Virus record (IMG/VR): IMGVR_UViG_3300006954_000001 | Span: 1-48,108 of that record | Source: a virus | DNA length: 48,108 nt | Strand: one strand, 5' to 3' | In this document: piece after piece, positions 9,540 to 16,570 of the stretch | Layout of the letters: each line of letters begins with the position of its first letter | Numbering within the stretch: the stretch's first letter is position 1 | Notes under the pieces: model-generated | What the model was told of the DNA's origin: nothing | Databases searched by the model: none | What the model saw: the letters and a program-made list of their open reading frames with translations, nothing else | Position numbers and translations under genes: made by a program

Positions 9540-9719
9540 ATGGCCAGCCTAGACTTGACCGATCCCGAGAAGCCGAAGTTCTCCTACCTCAGCGGCGGCC
9601 GTCGCGTAGGCGGCGAACGCGAGTGCAATTGCAGCGGCAACCCGACGTGCCTTGAGGACTGCCAAGCGGACGCTCAGGCGCTTCTCGACGCGACACTGCT
9701 GCTGTTCCCTGAGGATTAA
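9540..9719 (+). CDS. Cys-rich 59-residue protein
   Basis: A short frame starting at ATG 9540, with the strong ribosome site GGAGGTGAGCC just upstream and ending one base before the next GTG start. It has four cysteines in CNCSGNPTCLEDC spacing (C29, C31, C37, C41), which could bind a metal or form disulfides. It is acidic at both ends with no membrane segment. The perfect packing between neighbours and the ribosome site make it a convincing gene. Its function is unknown. Confidence 0.6.
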   Translation: MASLDLTDPEKPKFSYLSGGRRVGGERECNCSGNPTCLEDCQADAQALLDATLLLFPED

Positions 9720-9962
9720 GTGTCACGCCCCGACGCCAATCTCCGTGAGTCCGTTGGCCTCTTGGCTCAGTCCGTGGAGTCACTGGCCAAGGCCGCGGAG
9801 AAGCAGGAGGGGCGCATCGTGGCGCTGGAGAAGTCCGCGCTCGACATGCGCGTGGACCGGCTGGAGCGCGTCCTGTTCGGCCTGCTCGCGGCCGTGGGCG
9901 TGGAGACCATCGGAATCATCGGAGCAATCACCGTATGGCTAGTGACCCGCAACAAGCCCTAG
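9720..9962 (+). CDS. Coiled coil plus C-terminal membrane segment, XhlA-like
   Basis: An 80-residue protein with GTG start at 9720. Residues 8-50 form a heptad-rich helix (SLAKAAEKQEGRIVALEKSA). Residues about 53-75 are a single hydrophobic segment (FGLLAAVGVETIGIIGAITV) followed by a short RNKP tail. This layout is that of the XhlA/haemolysin family of holin-associated proteins, which act with holins in membrane disruption. Assignment is by architecture and lysis-block context only. Confidence 0.6.
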   Translation: MSRPDANLRESVGLLAQSVESLAKAAEKQEGRIVALEKSALDMRVDRLERVLFGLLAAVGVETIGIIGAITVWLVTRNKP

Positions 9963-10378
9963 ATCCCGTGGCCGCGGCCCGTGCCGCCCAAGGGCTCCTC
10001 GGCCTCGACAGAGAGGACGTGGAGGCCGTTGTGGTGGCCTGCGTCCCCTACCTCGTGGTGGAGCTGGACACGGGGACCATCGTGATGACCTCCCCGCTGA
10101 CATCGCGGGCCTTCGGCTACGTCCCCGGCGAGCTTGTGGGCAGGAGCGTCCATGACCTCGTGCCCGAGAGGCTGAGGGCGCAGCACAGGGGTCACTTCGC
10201 CGGCTTCGCCAACAACCCGGCCGACCGCCCCATGGGCACCATCGGGATGAAGCTCGTGGGCCTGAGAAGGGACGGCAGCGAGATCCCTGTCCAGATCGGC
10301 CTCGTGCCGTGGGCGTGGGGCGGGAGAAGGTTCGTCGTCGCTACCGTTCTTCCGCTGCCTGCTGGAGCTGCGCCATGA
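9935..10378 (+). CDS. Free-standing PAS-domain protein
   Basis: A 147-residue protein. After about 28 N-terminal residues the rest reads as one PAS domain: SPLTSRAFGYVPGELVGRSV is the classic PAS core (an A.FGY...EL.G.S pattern), followed by LVPERLRAQH, then GLRRDGSEIPVQIGLVP and a closing strand. PAS domains sense ligands, redox state, light or bind partners, and normally sit in larger kinase or cyclase proteins; here there is no output domain. It overlaps the XhlA-like gene by 28 bases and the next membrane-protein gene by 4 (ATGA), so it is translated with the lysis-type block. Cofactor and role are unknown. The fold call is fairly confident. Confidence 0.75.
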   Translation: MASDPQQALDPVAAARAAQGLLGLDREDVEAVVVACVPYLVVELDTGTIVMTSPLTSRAFGYVPGELVGRSVHDLVPERLRAQHRGHFAGFANNPADRPMGTIGMKLVGLRRDGSEIPVQIGLVPWAWGGRRFVVATVLPLPAGAAP

Positions 10379-10839
10379 TCGACACCACCTCGCCCTCTCC
10401 GCCCCCGCTGCCGCCCTTGGATGGCTGGCAGAAGTGGGGCGCATGGATCATCGTCGCCGCGTGCATCGCGGGCGCGCTGCTGGCCATCAATGCGATGCCG
10501 ACGGGGTGCGTAGCCATCCCGCGCTCCGAGGCCGACGGCGGTCCTGCCTACGCGGTAGGGGTGTCGTCCGGCTTCATCGCTGGCGCCGCGGAATCACCGT
10601 GGCTCCCTTTTCTGCCGGGGCCTGTAAAGGCGCTCGCGCCGCTGCTGTTGCTCCTGTTCCCGAAGGTGAGAGACAACGCCGCTGCGGCAGTCTCTCCCTC
10701 TACCCCCGGCGAACAGCGCCTCCCAGCCGCTGCCGCTGCGGTGGTGCCCTACTTCAACAGCCCTCCCGTGGTCCGTGAGAAGCAGGCCCGGAGGGAGCAG
10801 AAGAAGGCGGAGAAGCGAGAGGCGAGGAAGAGCGCCTAG
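10375..10839 (+). CDS. Two-hydrophobic-segment membrane protein, Lys/Arg tail
   Basis: ATG 10375 overlaps the PAS gene stop as ATGA; the frame continues upstream only within the PAS gene. The product is 154 residues: a Pro-rich N-terminus, a hydrophobic segment at about 22-44 (WIIVAACIAGALLAINAM), a second at about 80-98 (VKALAPLLLLLFPKV), and a strongly basic C-terminus (RREQKKAEKREARKSA). This is holin-like topology and the last plus-strand gene before the convergent leftward array. Holin is plausible but unproven. Confidence 0.6.
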   Translation: MIDTTSPSPPPLPPLDGWQKWGAWIIVAACIAGALLAINAMPTGCVAIPRSEADGGPAYAVGVSSGFIAGAAESPWLPFLPGPVKALAPLLLLLFPKVRDNAAAAVSPSTPGEQRLPAAAAAVVPYFNSPPVVREKQARREQKKAEKREARKSA

Positions 10840-11005
10840 CGATCACGCCGGCCACCTCCTCGCGCGTCATCGTGAGGCGTGCGTGTAGATCCGCGTGTTG
10901 CGCTGCGACGCAGGCATCGGAGCAGAGGTCTGCTACAAGCTCCGCGCCCTCGTCCACGGGGATCGGCGTGCGACACCATCCGCAGCGGTGAATGCCGTCT
11001 CTCAT
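10754..11005 (-). CDS. Small protein with N-terminal Cys motif
   Basis: An 83-residue frame reading leftward from ATG 11005, 6 bases after the stop of the preceding small gene. Cysteines at CGWC (residues 8-11) and near LCSDAC suggest a small zinc site. The last 30 residues are low complexity and overlap the end of the convergent membrane-protein gene by 86 bases, so that part may be fortuitous. Possibly the terminal gene of the leftward array. Confidence 0.4.
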   Translation of the reverse strand: MRDGIHRCGWCRTPIPVDEGAELVADLCSDACVAAQHADLHARLTMTREEVAGVIARRSSSPLASPPSSAPSGPASHGPREGC

Positions 11006-11011
11006 GCCCGC

Positions 11012-11185
11012 CTAGCCCTGCCCGGAGGGTGGGGGCCGTCGCTTCTTGGCCTTGATGGCGCAGCGGTAGAGGCGCCGCTTCTCATCGAACTTCTTGAAGT
11101 CCTGCGGCCAGTAGCGGCGGAAACCGGGCTCACCACCAAGCACGTTGCCGAGCCTGTAGTCGATCTTGCTGATGCGGCTCCGCAA
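11012..11185 (-). CDS. Small basic protein (57 residues)
   Basis: The frame has no ATG; TTG at 11185 is the most likely start, just downstream of the tRNA-like gene. The product begins RSRISKIDYRLGNVLGG and ends with a Lys/Arg/Pro tail (AIKAKKRRPPPSGQG). Its composition, with aromatic and charged residues, is protein-like, unlike the longer shadow frame upstream of it. The start codon is uncertain. Function unknown; a nucleic-acid-binding tail is possible. Confidence 0.4.
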   Translation of the reverse strand: MRSRISKIDYRLGNVLGGEPGFRRYWPQDFKKFDEKRRLYRCAIKAKKRRPPPSGQG

Positions 11186-11205
11186 CTCGCGCGAAGAAAG
11201 GTGGG

Positions 11206-11277
11206 TCGGGAGAGCAGGACTCGAACCTGCGCCACGCGGCGTCCCGCGCCGTGCTGCACCACCTACACCATCCCCCG
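11206..11277 (-). tRNA. tRNA-like gene, proline type, abnormal anticodon arm
   Basis: Reading leftward, CGGGGGA at 11277-11271 pairs with TCTCCCG ending at 11207 (one G-T wobble), with discriminator A at 11206. The T arm is canonical: GCAGG-TTCGAGT-CCTGC. A D stem GTGT/GCAC is possible. C1 and A73 are features of bacterial tRNA-Pro. The anticodon arm reads CGGCG-CGGGA-CGCCG: either a 5-base loop, or a shorter stem with a 7-base loop reading GGG without U33. Total length is 72. CCA is not encoded directly after A73. It is either a degenerate or an unusual tRNA. Confidence 0.6.
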
Positions 11278-11307
11278 AAGATTCCAACCGCTCTCTCCTC
11301 CCTGCCC

Positions 11308-11321
11308 CCGCCGTCAGGCGG
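11308..11321 (-). terminator. Short hairpin after the 391-residue gene
   Basis: CCGCC-GTCA-GGCGG forms a tight stem-loop directly downstream of the leftward gene ending at 11329 and upstream of the tRNA-like gene. There is no T run, so it may serve as a processing or weak termination signal. Confidence 0.35.
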
Positions 11322-11328
11322 TGGGCGG

Positions 11329-12504
11329 CTAGGTCTTGTAGCCGAACACGGGTCCGATCTGGAGTGCCACGCTGGCCTCGTGAACGCCCATCGAGGGCTT
11401 CCACTTCATCCGCTCCGACCGCTCCCACCACGCCCGCGCCCGCGGCTTGTAGAACTCCTCCCACATCACAGGCGCGTGCCGCTTGGCCGTGAGCATTGCC
11501 GGCATCGCAAACAGGCTCATGGTTCCATCCCAGAGCGGCTTGCCGTCCTTCTGGTGGACGAACAGGCACGGCGCTGCCGTCATCGTGAGCGTCGGGTTGG
11601 ACTGCACCGTGAACGTGAGGCCGGCGGAGAGTGGCGCGATCTCGTCGGGCTGATGCGGGTCGTAGTCGTCGCAACACCCTCCCAGCGGGGCCACGACCTT
11701 CTCGCTCTGCTCCATCGCCCACCGCTGGGCCTTGAGCCCCTGCATGTAGAGCCCCTTCACGCTGCTCCACCAAGTGAACGGGATGTCCGTCCACCACGGG
11801 GCCTGATCCAGCCAGAGCGCAAGCGCGTAGGTAATCCGGCTCTGCATCCACACGCTCACGCGGCAGTACCCGTGGTCCGCCTGCCCCGCTGACGGCCCGT
11901 TGAGCCCGAGGTAGGGGCAGCCGTTCTGCTCGCCGCTGGTGGCCTTGAGGCGCTTCACGATGGCCTTGGCGACGAACAGCGGCCGGTCGTCCTTCACGCC
12001 GGCCTTCTTGTTGGCCGCAGCCACGCGGGCGGCCCCCTCCAGCATCCAGCCGAGGGCGCGCAGGGACTCCACGGTCGGGCACTTCTCCTTCGCCCACTTC
12101 ACGCTCCAGTCCATGAGGGCCGAGACGTGCGCGATGGAGAGTGGCGAGCCGCGCAACTTGGAGATTCCCAAGTGCTGCGTGAGACTGAAATGCATGTCGT
12201 CAGCAACGGTGATGGGCGGCGACTTGCCCTGCGCGTTGACGATCTGCGCCGAGGTAGCGAAGTCGTAGGCCACCTTCGCTGCTGGCCCTCCCGTGCTGAG
12301 ATGCCGCCAGTTCTCTTCCTCCCACTCCCACTGGTCGAAGAAGGCGTCGAAGTTGAGGAAGTAGCCGTTGTCGAAGGCCGCCTCCCACGGCCAGTCACCG
12401 GGCACCATGCGCTCGCTCCCTTGGGCCGCAGTATTCGGGCCGTTGGGCAAAGCTTTGGAGCAGATGCCTTGCAGGACGGAGAGGACGGGCGCGGGCAGGG
12501 TCAT
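11329..12504 (-). CDS. Trp-rich hypothetical protein
   Basis: A 391-residue protein with ATG start at 12504 and a good ribosome site (GAGGGAAG). It is unusually rich in Trp and aromatics (for example FDQWEWEEENW and WWTDIPFTWWSS) and mostly soluble. It contains scattered cysteines (GGCCDDYD) but no recognised catalytic motif. It is by far the largest of the downstream leftward genes and sits next to the lysis-type block across the convergence point. No endolysin was recognised elsewhere, so it is one candidate to test for cell-wall activity, without direct support. Confidence 0.7.
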   Translation of the reverse strand: MTLPAPVLSVLQGICSKALPNGPNTAAQGSERMVPGDWPWEAAFDNGYFLNFDAFFDQWEWEEENWRHLSTGGPAAKVAYDFATSAQIVNAQGKSPPITVADDMHFSLTQHLGISKLRGSPLSIAHVSALMDWSVKWAKEKCPTVESLRALGWMLEGAARVAAANKKAGVKDDRPLFVAKAIVKRLKATSGEQNGCPYLGLNGPSAGQADHGYCRVSVWMQSRITYALALWLDQAPWWTDIPFTWWSSVKGLYMQGLKAQRWAMEQSEKVVAPLGGCCDDYDPHQPDEIAPLSAGLTFTVQSNPTLTMTAAPCLFVHQKDGKPLWDGTMSLFAMPAMLTAKRHAPVMWEEFYKPRARAWWERSERMKWKPSMGVHEASVALQIGPVFGYKT

Positions 12505-12535
12505 CTGCTTCCCTCTTGAGGTGCGGTGGGGCGGG

Positions 12536-12916
12536 TCACTTGGGCGTGATGTTGAGCAGGGCTGGATTCAGGACGCCGCCGGACTCGTTGGCCTTCTCGC
12601 CTTCGGTGCCAAGCTGGCAATCCAGATTGTGCCACCGACGCAGGGCTTCTCCGTGGACCCACCAGCGAGAAAGCATGCTGACGGCGCAGCCGTACATGAA
12701 GCCCGTGATGCCCTCGTCGTCGGCTTCGTGGCTTGCGTCCTTCGCGCACTCGACAACGGTTGCGCCGCTGGCGATAGCCGCTTCCATGCGCGTGGCCCAC
12801 TCCGAGGCGTAGCGGTAGACCGCGCCTCCGTAGGGATCGCTGTTCTTCTCCAGCCCGGCAGCCCACTCGGGCTCCATGTTGGGCGCAAACGTCATCGGCG
12901 GATCGTGAATCTTCAC
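12536..12916 (-). CDS. Hypothetical protein, 126 residues
   Basis: GTG start at 12916 in a GTGA overlap with the upstream gene, preceded by GGAAAGGAAG. The protein has a helical core (YRYASEWATRMEAAIASG), a His/Asp-rich stretch (DASHEADDEG) and a short hydrophobic patch (FMYGCAVSML) that is too short and mixed for a firm membrane call. Family not recognised. Confidence 0.6.
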   Translation of the reverse strand: MKIHDPPMTFAPNMEPEWAAGLEKNSDPYGGAVYRYASEWATRMEAAIASGATVVECAKDASHEADDEGITGFMYGCAVSMLSRWWVHGEALRRWHNLDCQLGTEGEKANESGGVLNPALLNITPK

Positions 12917-13374
12917 TCGCTTCCTTTCCGGCCCTCTCGGGCCTGTTGATCTTGGGTTGCCGCATTGAGGGCTGCGGCGAGCGTAGGGCCGGAACCGAGT
13001 TCTGGTCCCCACTCTCCGTCGGGGCCGAAGTCGTCCAAGGAGACAATGAAGTCGGGCTCGCGGTAGCAGATGGTGATGTCCTTCTCGCGGATCAGCGCCT
13101 CGGCCTTCTCCAGCGCCTCCCCGCGGGCCAGAGCGGCGGGCGTGAGGCGAACGGGGTAGAAGCGTGCGCCGTGGAAGCGGCAGTTGCCGCGTAGCTCGCC
13201 AGACACCCGCGCGCTGTGCGGCTCGCCATGCGAGTACGCCCGCATCTGCCCGCCCATCGTGATGAGCCGAACGATCTTCGGTGGCCCAGCGCCGTTGAGT
13301 ACCCAGTACCACCCATCCTCCTTCGGCGGCTCCGAGGACCAAGTGCCCGGGTCGTTGGGATCAATCACTGTCAT
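12913..13374 (-). CDS. Hypothetical protein, 153 residues
   Basis: ATG start at 13374, six bases after the HNH gene. The N-terminal half is beta-rich with aromatics (EDGWYWVLNGAGPPKIVRL), a pattern common in small phage proteins of unknown function. The C-terminal half is acidic and helical. No cysteine motif or membrane segment. Translationally coupled to the next gene by GTGA. Confidence 0.6.
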   Translation of the reverse strand: MTVIDPNDPGTWSSEPPKEDGWYWVLNGAGPPKIVRLITMGGQMRAYSHGEPHSARVSGELRGNCRFHGARFYPVRLTPAALARGEALEKAEALIREKDITICYREPDFIVSLDDFGPDGEWGPELGSGPTLAAALNAATQDQQAREGRKGSE

Positions 13375-13380
13375 GTGGGC

Positions 13381-13905
13381 TTACTCGAAATAGAGCATGG
13401 CAGCGCGCGCCATGCGGTGATAGCGGGCTCTCTCGTTTGCGCGCACGACCTTTCTGGCTCCGTCCTTGGCGGCGGCGACACGGCGGCATTCGCGGCACCA
13501 TCGCCAGCCGTACTTGGTGCGACGTGGAGCGTACTCGTGTCCCCGCGGGCATCTCTCCTTCGCGGCGTTCTCTGCGGCGAAGCTCTCGCCTCGCAACGTG
13601 TTCACTCGTCCGGTGACTGGCTCTAGGTGATCCGGATTGCAGCACGCCCGATTCCGGCAGAGGTGATCGAGTTGCAGGCTGTCCGAGATCGGGCCGCGAA
13701 TGAGCCTGTACGCGAAGCGGTGCGCCACGCCCTGATGGCGCGTGCCTTGGTGGCGGACGTGGAAGCGCCCGTAGCCGCGGGAGGTGACGCCGCGCCACGG
13801 CCAGCATTCGGTGGCGCCGCGCTTATCGACCCACGACCAGAAGCGAGCGACTGTGGCCTCGGGCCAGCTAGCCGGCTCGTTCGGGTCGGGCGGCGGGTAG
13901 GTCAT
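13381..13905 (-). CDS. HNH homing-type endonuclease
   Basis: 174 residues from ATG 13905 (ribosome site AAAGGAC; ATGA overlap with the upstream gene). The HNH beta-beta-alpha-metal core is plain: LQLDHLCRNRACCNPDHLEP with H81, N90 and H93. Zinc-type cysteines flank it, and a second cluster (CPRGHEY, then CREC) follows at about 118-145. Such proteins nick or cut DNA. Embedded in an operon of small genes it may be a free-standing mobile endonuclease, though ATGA coupling suggests long residence. The reaction is known for the family; the target is not. Confidence 0.85.
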   Translation of the reverse strand: MTYPPPDPNEPASWPEATVARFWSWVDKRGATECWPWRGVTSRGYGRFHVRHQGTRHQGVAHRFAYRLIRGPISDSLQLDHLCRNRACCNPDHLEPVTGRVNTLRGESFAAENAAKERCPRGHEYAPRRTKYGWRWCRECRRVAAAKDGARKVVRANERARYHRMARAAMLYFE

Positions 13906-14156
13906 GGCTTGTCCTTTGGCTGGAAGTAGCGGCCAGCCTTGCCGCACATGCCACGATTCCACCAGTGCGCGTCGCGCTCGTCCTTAGCGTTGAGGCCGAT
14001 GACGACCAGCCTGTCCGGCGACCAGTGCGATGGAACGTCGCGCACACGATCAGCGCAGATTCGATGACCTTTGACGAGGACGGGGCGGTCGCATCGCTCA
14101 TATGGGAACACGCCACTCGTCGAGAGGTGGCGGCAGTCGATGCAAGCCCTGCTCAT
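13902..14156 (-). CDS. Small Cys-motif protein
   Basis: 84 residues from ATG 14156 (ATGA overlap upstream). It begins MSRACIDCRHL, has a further Cys near YERCD and more at about 35 and 72, a layout of small zinc-binding phage proteins. It ends in a basic GRYFQPKDKP tail. Function unknown. Confidence 0.6.
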   Translation of the reverse strand: MSRACIDCRHLSTSGVFPYERCDRPVLVKGHRICADRVRDVPSHWSPDRLVVIGLNAKDERDAHWWNRGMCGKAGRYFQPKDKP

Positions 14157-14515
14157 GCTCCCTCTCCCTTCTGGCTCGCGGCGGCGCGGCACGCCTTGCT
14201 GATGACCGCCAGTTCGGCTTCGACGTTGGCGCCAGCCTCGTCGCTCATCGCCCCGCTGCGAGCGATCTGCGCGAGGATGTCGAGAGACTCGAAGGCATCA
14301 GACAGCAGCGCCCTGATCGCCGGAGCGGAGGGCGTGGGCGTGCGGAGAAGTTGCACGATGCCCTCGGCCTCTGCCTTGGTGAGCCCTTCGATGCGGGCCA
14401 GATGATGCAGGCCGGACACGGCCCACAGCCGCCCGGCCTTGTTGTGCTCCAGATGCGTGACGCTCCCGAAGGGCTGGTAGACGTATGGGCCGTCAACAAC
14501 AGCGTCGCCGCTCAT
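14153..14515 (-). CDS. Hypothetical helical protein, 120 residues
   Basis: ATG start at 14515 in an ATGA overlap. The first 40 residues are beta-like with aromatics; the rest is helical, including GLTKAEAEGIVQLLRTP. The second half resembles dimerising helical hairpins. No metal or catalytic motif recognised. Confidence 0.6.
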   Translation of the reverse strand: MSGDAVVDGPYVYQPFGSVTHLEHNKAGRLWAVSGLHHLARIEGLTKAEAEGIVQLLRTPTPSAPAIRALLSDAFESLDILAQIARSGAMSDEAGANVEAELAVISKACRAAASQKGEGA

Positions 14516-14706
14516 CGTCGCGCCGCCTTCGCGTAATATAGCCGCGCTCGATACAGACCCGTTGTCGTGAGATCCTGTCGGCTTTCGCGAACCTGCCGGG
14601 CCTGCTCAATGAGCCAGTCCGCAACTTCCGCGTTCTCGCGCTGGCTCCAGTTGCCGGGCTTGTCCAGTGTCAGTAGGGCGCGGCACTTCTCAGGCTTCTG
14701 CTTCAT
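14512..14706 (-). CDS. Hypothetical protein, 64 residues
   Basis: ATG 14706 lies 2 bases after the stop of the Acb2/Tad1-like gene. The small basic helical protein (RENAEVADWLIEQARQVRE) has no recognised family. Its coupling to the preceding gene suggests co-translation. Confidence 0.55.
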   Translation of the reverse strand: MKQKPEKCRALLTLDKPGNWSQRENAEVADWLIEQARQVRESRQDLTTTGLYRARLYYAKAARR

Positions 14707-14708
14707 CG

Positions 14709-14906
14709 TCAGCCGCCCTTCTGGAGTTGAGCGCGAACGAAACAGTCCTTCGCCTCCAGCAGCTTCCGCATTCCTGCGGACTTCTCGGGGCCGTCCGTCA
14801 GCATGGACTCCATCGCCTGCGCCAGATCAGCGCACGGCTTGCTCACCTCCTGCAAGTGCGGCGGCAGGTGTTCGTAGGCAAAGAACTTCTGCGTCGTCGT
14901 GGGCAC
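14709..14906 (-). CDS. Acb2/Tad1-hairpin-like small protein (candidate cyclic-nucleotide sponge)
   Basis: 65 residues from GTG 14906, chosen because AAGGAG sits 5 bases upstream; GTG 14912 is an alternative start. The pattern KFFAYEHLPPHLQEVSKP, then LAQAM, then GPEKSAGMRKLLEAKDCFV is a two-helix hairpin found in many phages. It recalls the small DUF7681/Acb2-Tad1 hairpin proteins, some of which bind cyclic oligonucleotide or ADP-ribose signals to block CBASS and Thoeris defence. The family link is from memory of the motif and not verified; ligand binding is inference. It sits in an array of small early genes, where counter-defence proteins are common. Confidence 0.5.
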   Translation of the reverse strand: MPTTTQKFFAYEHLPPHLQEVSKPCADLAQAMESMLTDGPEKSAGMRKLLEAKDCFVRAQLQKGG

Positions 14907-14930
14907 GGTCACTCCTTGGTAAATGCGGCT

Positions 14931-15335
14931 CTAGCCGCGGGTTGATTCGTTGCGGTGTCGAAGCTGCCAGCGCAGCGCGTCCGGATCGCTAGCGCCGGCT
15001 TTGACCGCGATGCAGAGCGCGGCCCAAGCGGCCTGCTCCCATTCCTGCGCGTCCACCCCTTTCGGCATTTCGGCGACTGGCGGCACAAGCTCATGCGGCC
15101 CGCAGTCCTGCAAGAACTCGCGGGCGGCGATATAGCGCAGCACCACGCGACAGAGCGTCAGCGCCTCCTTCGCCCCCGCCGCCGGCGCGTGGCGGGCGAT
15201 CACCTCGCCCATGTTCTCGTAGAGCGCGGGCCAGTCCACCGGATCGCCTCCGGTCATCAGCCAGCGGCCAGCGATCTCCTTCGCAGCAGCAAGCATCCAC
15301 GCGCACGGCTCGGGCGGGGCGGGGGTGGCGGTCAC
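14931..15335 (-). CDS. Hypothetical protein, 134 residues
   Basis: GTG start at 15335 in a GTGA overlap. Mostly helical, with several Trp and Cys residues but no paired CxxC motif. The C-terminal part (WEQAAWAALCIAVKAGAS) is amphipathic. No family recognised. Confidence 0.6.
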   Translation of the reverse strand: MTATPAPPEPCAWMLAAAKEIAGRWLMTGGDPVDWPALYENMGEVIARHAPAAGAKEALTLCRVVLRYIAAREFLQDCGPHELVPPVAEMPKGVDAQEWEQAAWAALCIAVKAGASDPDALRWQLRHRNESTRG

Positions 15336-15664
15336 TTGGGTTGCTCCTTGCGCGAGAGGCGCTGGCGCATGGCCCGCAGGTTTGCGCGTGCTCGGGCCAG
15401 CAGGGCGCGCCAGCCTTCTTCGGCTGCCATCGCGCGGCGATCATCGTGGTCAATCGGGACAGAGCATCCGTCGCCGTCCTGCTCGTCCATCACTGTCTCG
15501 ATGGCGACGCACTTCGGGTGCGCGACGTACTCCATGAGGCCGTCGTCGCGGTAGACCTGCTTGTATTGCTGCGCGCCGCGCTTGATGCGCTTGCCGCACA
15601 CCTCGCAGAACTTCTCCTTGCGGGCGGTCTGCAACTTGGTGGACAGGACTTGGCCGTAACACAT
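15332..15664 (-). CDS. Small zinc-ribbon-like protein
   Basis: 110 residues from ATG 15664, which shares one base with the upstream stop. A CEVCGKRIKRGAQQY motif at about 20-34 with a later HPKC gives a Cys3His-like treble-clef arrangement. The C-terminus is basic and helical (ARARANLRAMRQRLSRKEQ), suited to nucleic-acid contact. Function unknown. Confidence 0.6.
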   Translation of the reverse strand: MCYGQVLSTKLQTARKEKFCEVCGKRIKRGAQQYKQVYRDDGLMEYVAHPKCVAIETVMDEQDGDGCSVPIDHDDRRAMAAEEGWRALLARARANLRAMRQRLSRKEQPK

Positions 15665-16050
15665 CACCACCCCTCCCCGCCGCCCGGCGAGGCGGGCCAA
15701 TGGCGCCAGCGGAGGATTCCGGCGCGAATCTCGGCAGACGACTCGCACATCATCCGCACCTGTGCGGCGCAGTCGAACCGCTTGTTGCCACCGCGAAGTC
15801 GCGCGACCTCGCCGCCGTACTCGACGAGGATGTCGCAAGTGAACGGGTGGCCCGCCTTCGGCCACGTCGCCGGATCATCCGTCACGACAGTCCAGTACCC
15901 ACCGCCCTCGCGCGCTGCGAGCAGGCGGGCGACGGCGGCGACGAAGCCGTCGCGATCTCTCAGGACCGCCGTGGGGCTCGTCGGCCAGTCCCACGCAAGG
16001 TCAGCGATCTTGTCCGCCAGCGCCTCCGCGGATGTCGGGGCGGGGGTCAT
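15664..16050 (-). CDS. Hypothetical protein, 128 residues
   Basis: ATG 16050 in an ATGA overlap with the 27-codon gene. The N-terminal helix-rich part is followed by a beta-rich middle (GGYWTVVTDDPATWPKAGH) resembling small phage proteins of unknown function. Two Cys residues are unpaired. No catalytic motif recognised. Confidence 0.6.
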   Translation of the reverse strand: MTPAPTSAEALADKIADLAWDWPTSPTAVLRDRDGFVAAVARLLAAREGGGYWTVVTDDPATWPKAGHPFTCDILVEYGGEVARLRGGNKRFDCAAQVRMMCESSAEIRAGILRWRHWPASPGGGEGW

Positions 16051-16130
16051 GGCTTTCTCCAGTAGCAGCCGTACAGGCCGGCTGCGCAGACGAGTTCAAG
16101 CGTCGTGGTGATTGCCGACGTGCCGCTCAT
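16047..16130 (-). CDS. Tiny 27-residue hydrophobic peptide gene
   Basis: ATG 16130 overlaps the upstream stop as ATGA, and its own stop overlaps the next start as ATGA, so it fits exactly between its neighbours. The peptide has a polar start (MSGTSAITTTLE), a short hydrophobic middle with two Cys (LVCAAGLYGCYW) and an RKP end. The double 4-base overlap is the main evidence for translation. It may be membrane-associated; function unknown. Confidence 0.5.
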   Translation of the reverse strand: MSGTSAITTTLELVCAAGLYGCYWRKP

Positions 16131-16570
16131 GCGCCCGCCGATCCGCCCGCGGCGGGCAGAATGCGCCGCAGATCCGCCTCGCAGTTCTGGTAGGCGTACC
16201 GCACCTCGTCGGAGTACGGCCCCTCCAGCGCCTCCGTGAAGTCCGTGCCGCGGCGGTGCCACTTGTCGGCCAAGGCCCGCAACCCCGCCTCGCGCCTCTC
16301 CGCCTCGCGCAGCGCGGCTACGAGGGCTGGCGCGGCGTCACGCATGTAGGCGATGAAGTCCTGATCGGCCGCCGGGAATGAGCCGCCCGGTGGCGTCGCG
16401 TAGACGCCCTGTCCGCGAGCAACCGCGCAGATCATTACGTCGGGCGGGAAGGCGACCGCGCCGTGTGCATCCGGAATCCGCTGGGCGCGCGTGGTCGCCC
16501 ACGGCCCCGGCGTCGCCTTCGCCGCCAGCCGCTCGACGGCGGCGCAGGTCTGCGAGAGGTCAGGGGCCAT
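16127..16570 (-). CDS. Ead/Ea22-like hypothetical protein
   Basis: 147 residues from ATG 16570, overlapping the upstream gene by 11 bases. It begins with a helix carrying RLAAKATPGPW, then has DQDFIAYMRDAAPALVAAL, the two signature segments of a very common family of small early phage proteins (Ead/Ea22-like) whose role is unknown. The C-terminus is helical and charged. Confidence 0.65.
   Translation of the reverse strand: MAPDLSQTCAAVERLAAKATPGPWATTRAQRIPDAHGAVAFPPDVMICAVARGQGVYATPPGGSFPAADQDFIAYMRDAAPALVAALREAERREAGLRALADKWHRRGTDFTEALEGPYSDEVRYAYQNCEADLRRILPAAGGSAGA

Noticed and set aside
11054-11085. D-arm-like word GGCGCAGCGGTAGAGGCGCC suggesting a second tRNA
   Set aside because: No matching T arm or acceptor pairing follows; the stretch lies in the small basic-protein gene on the other strand.
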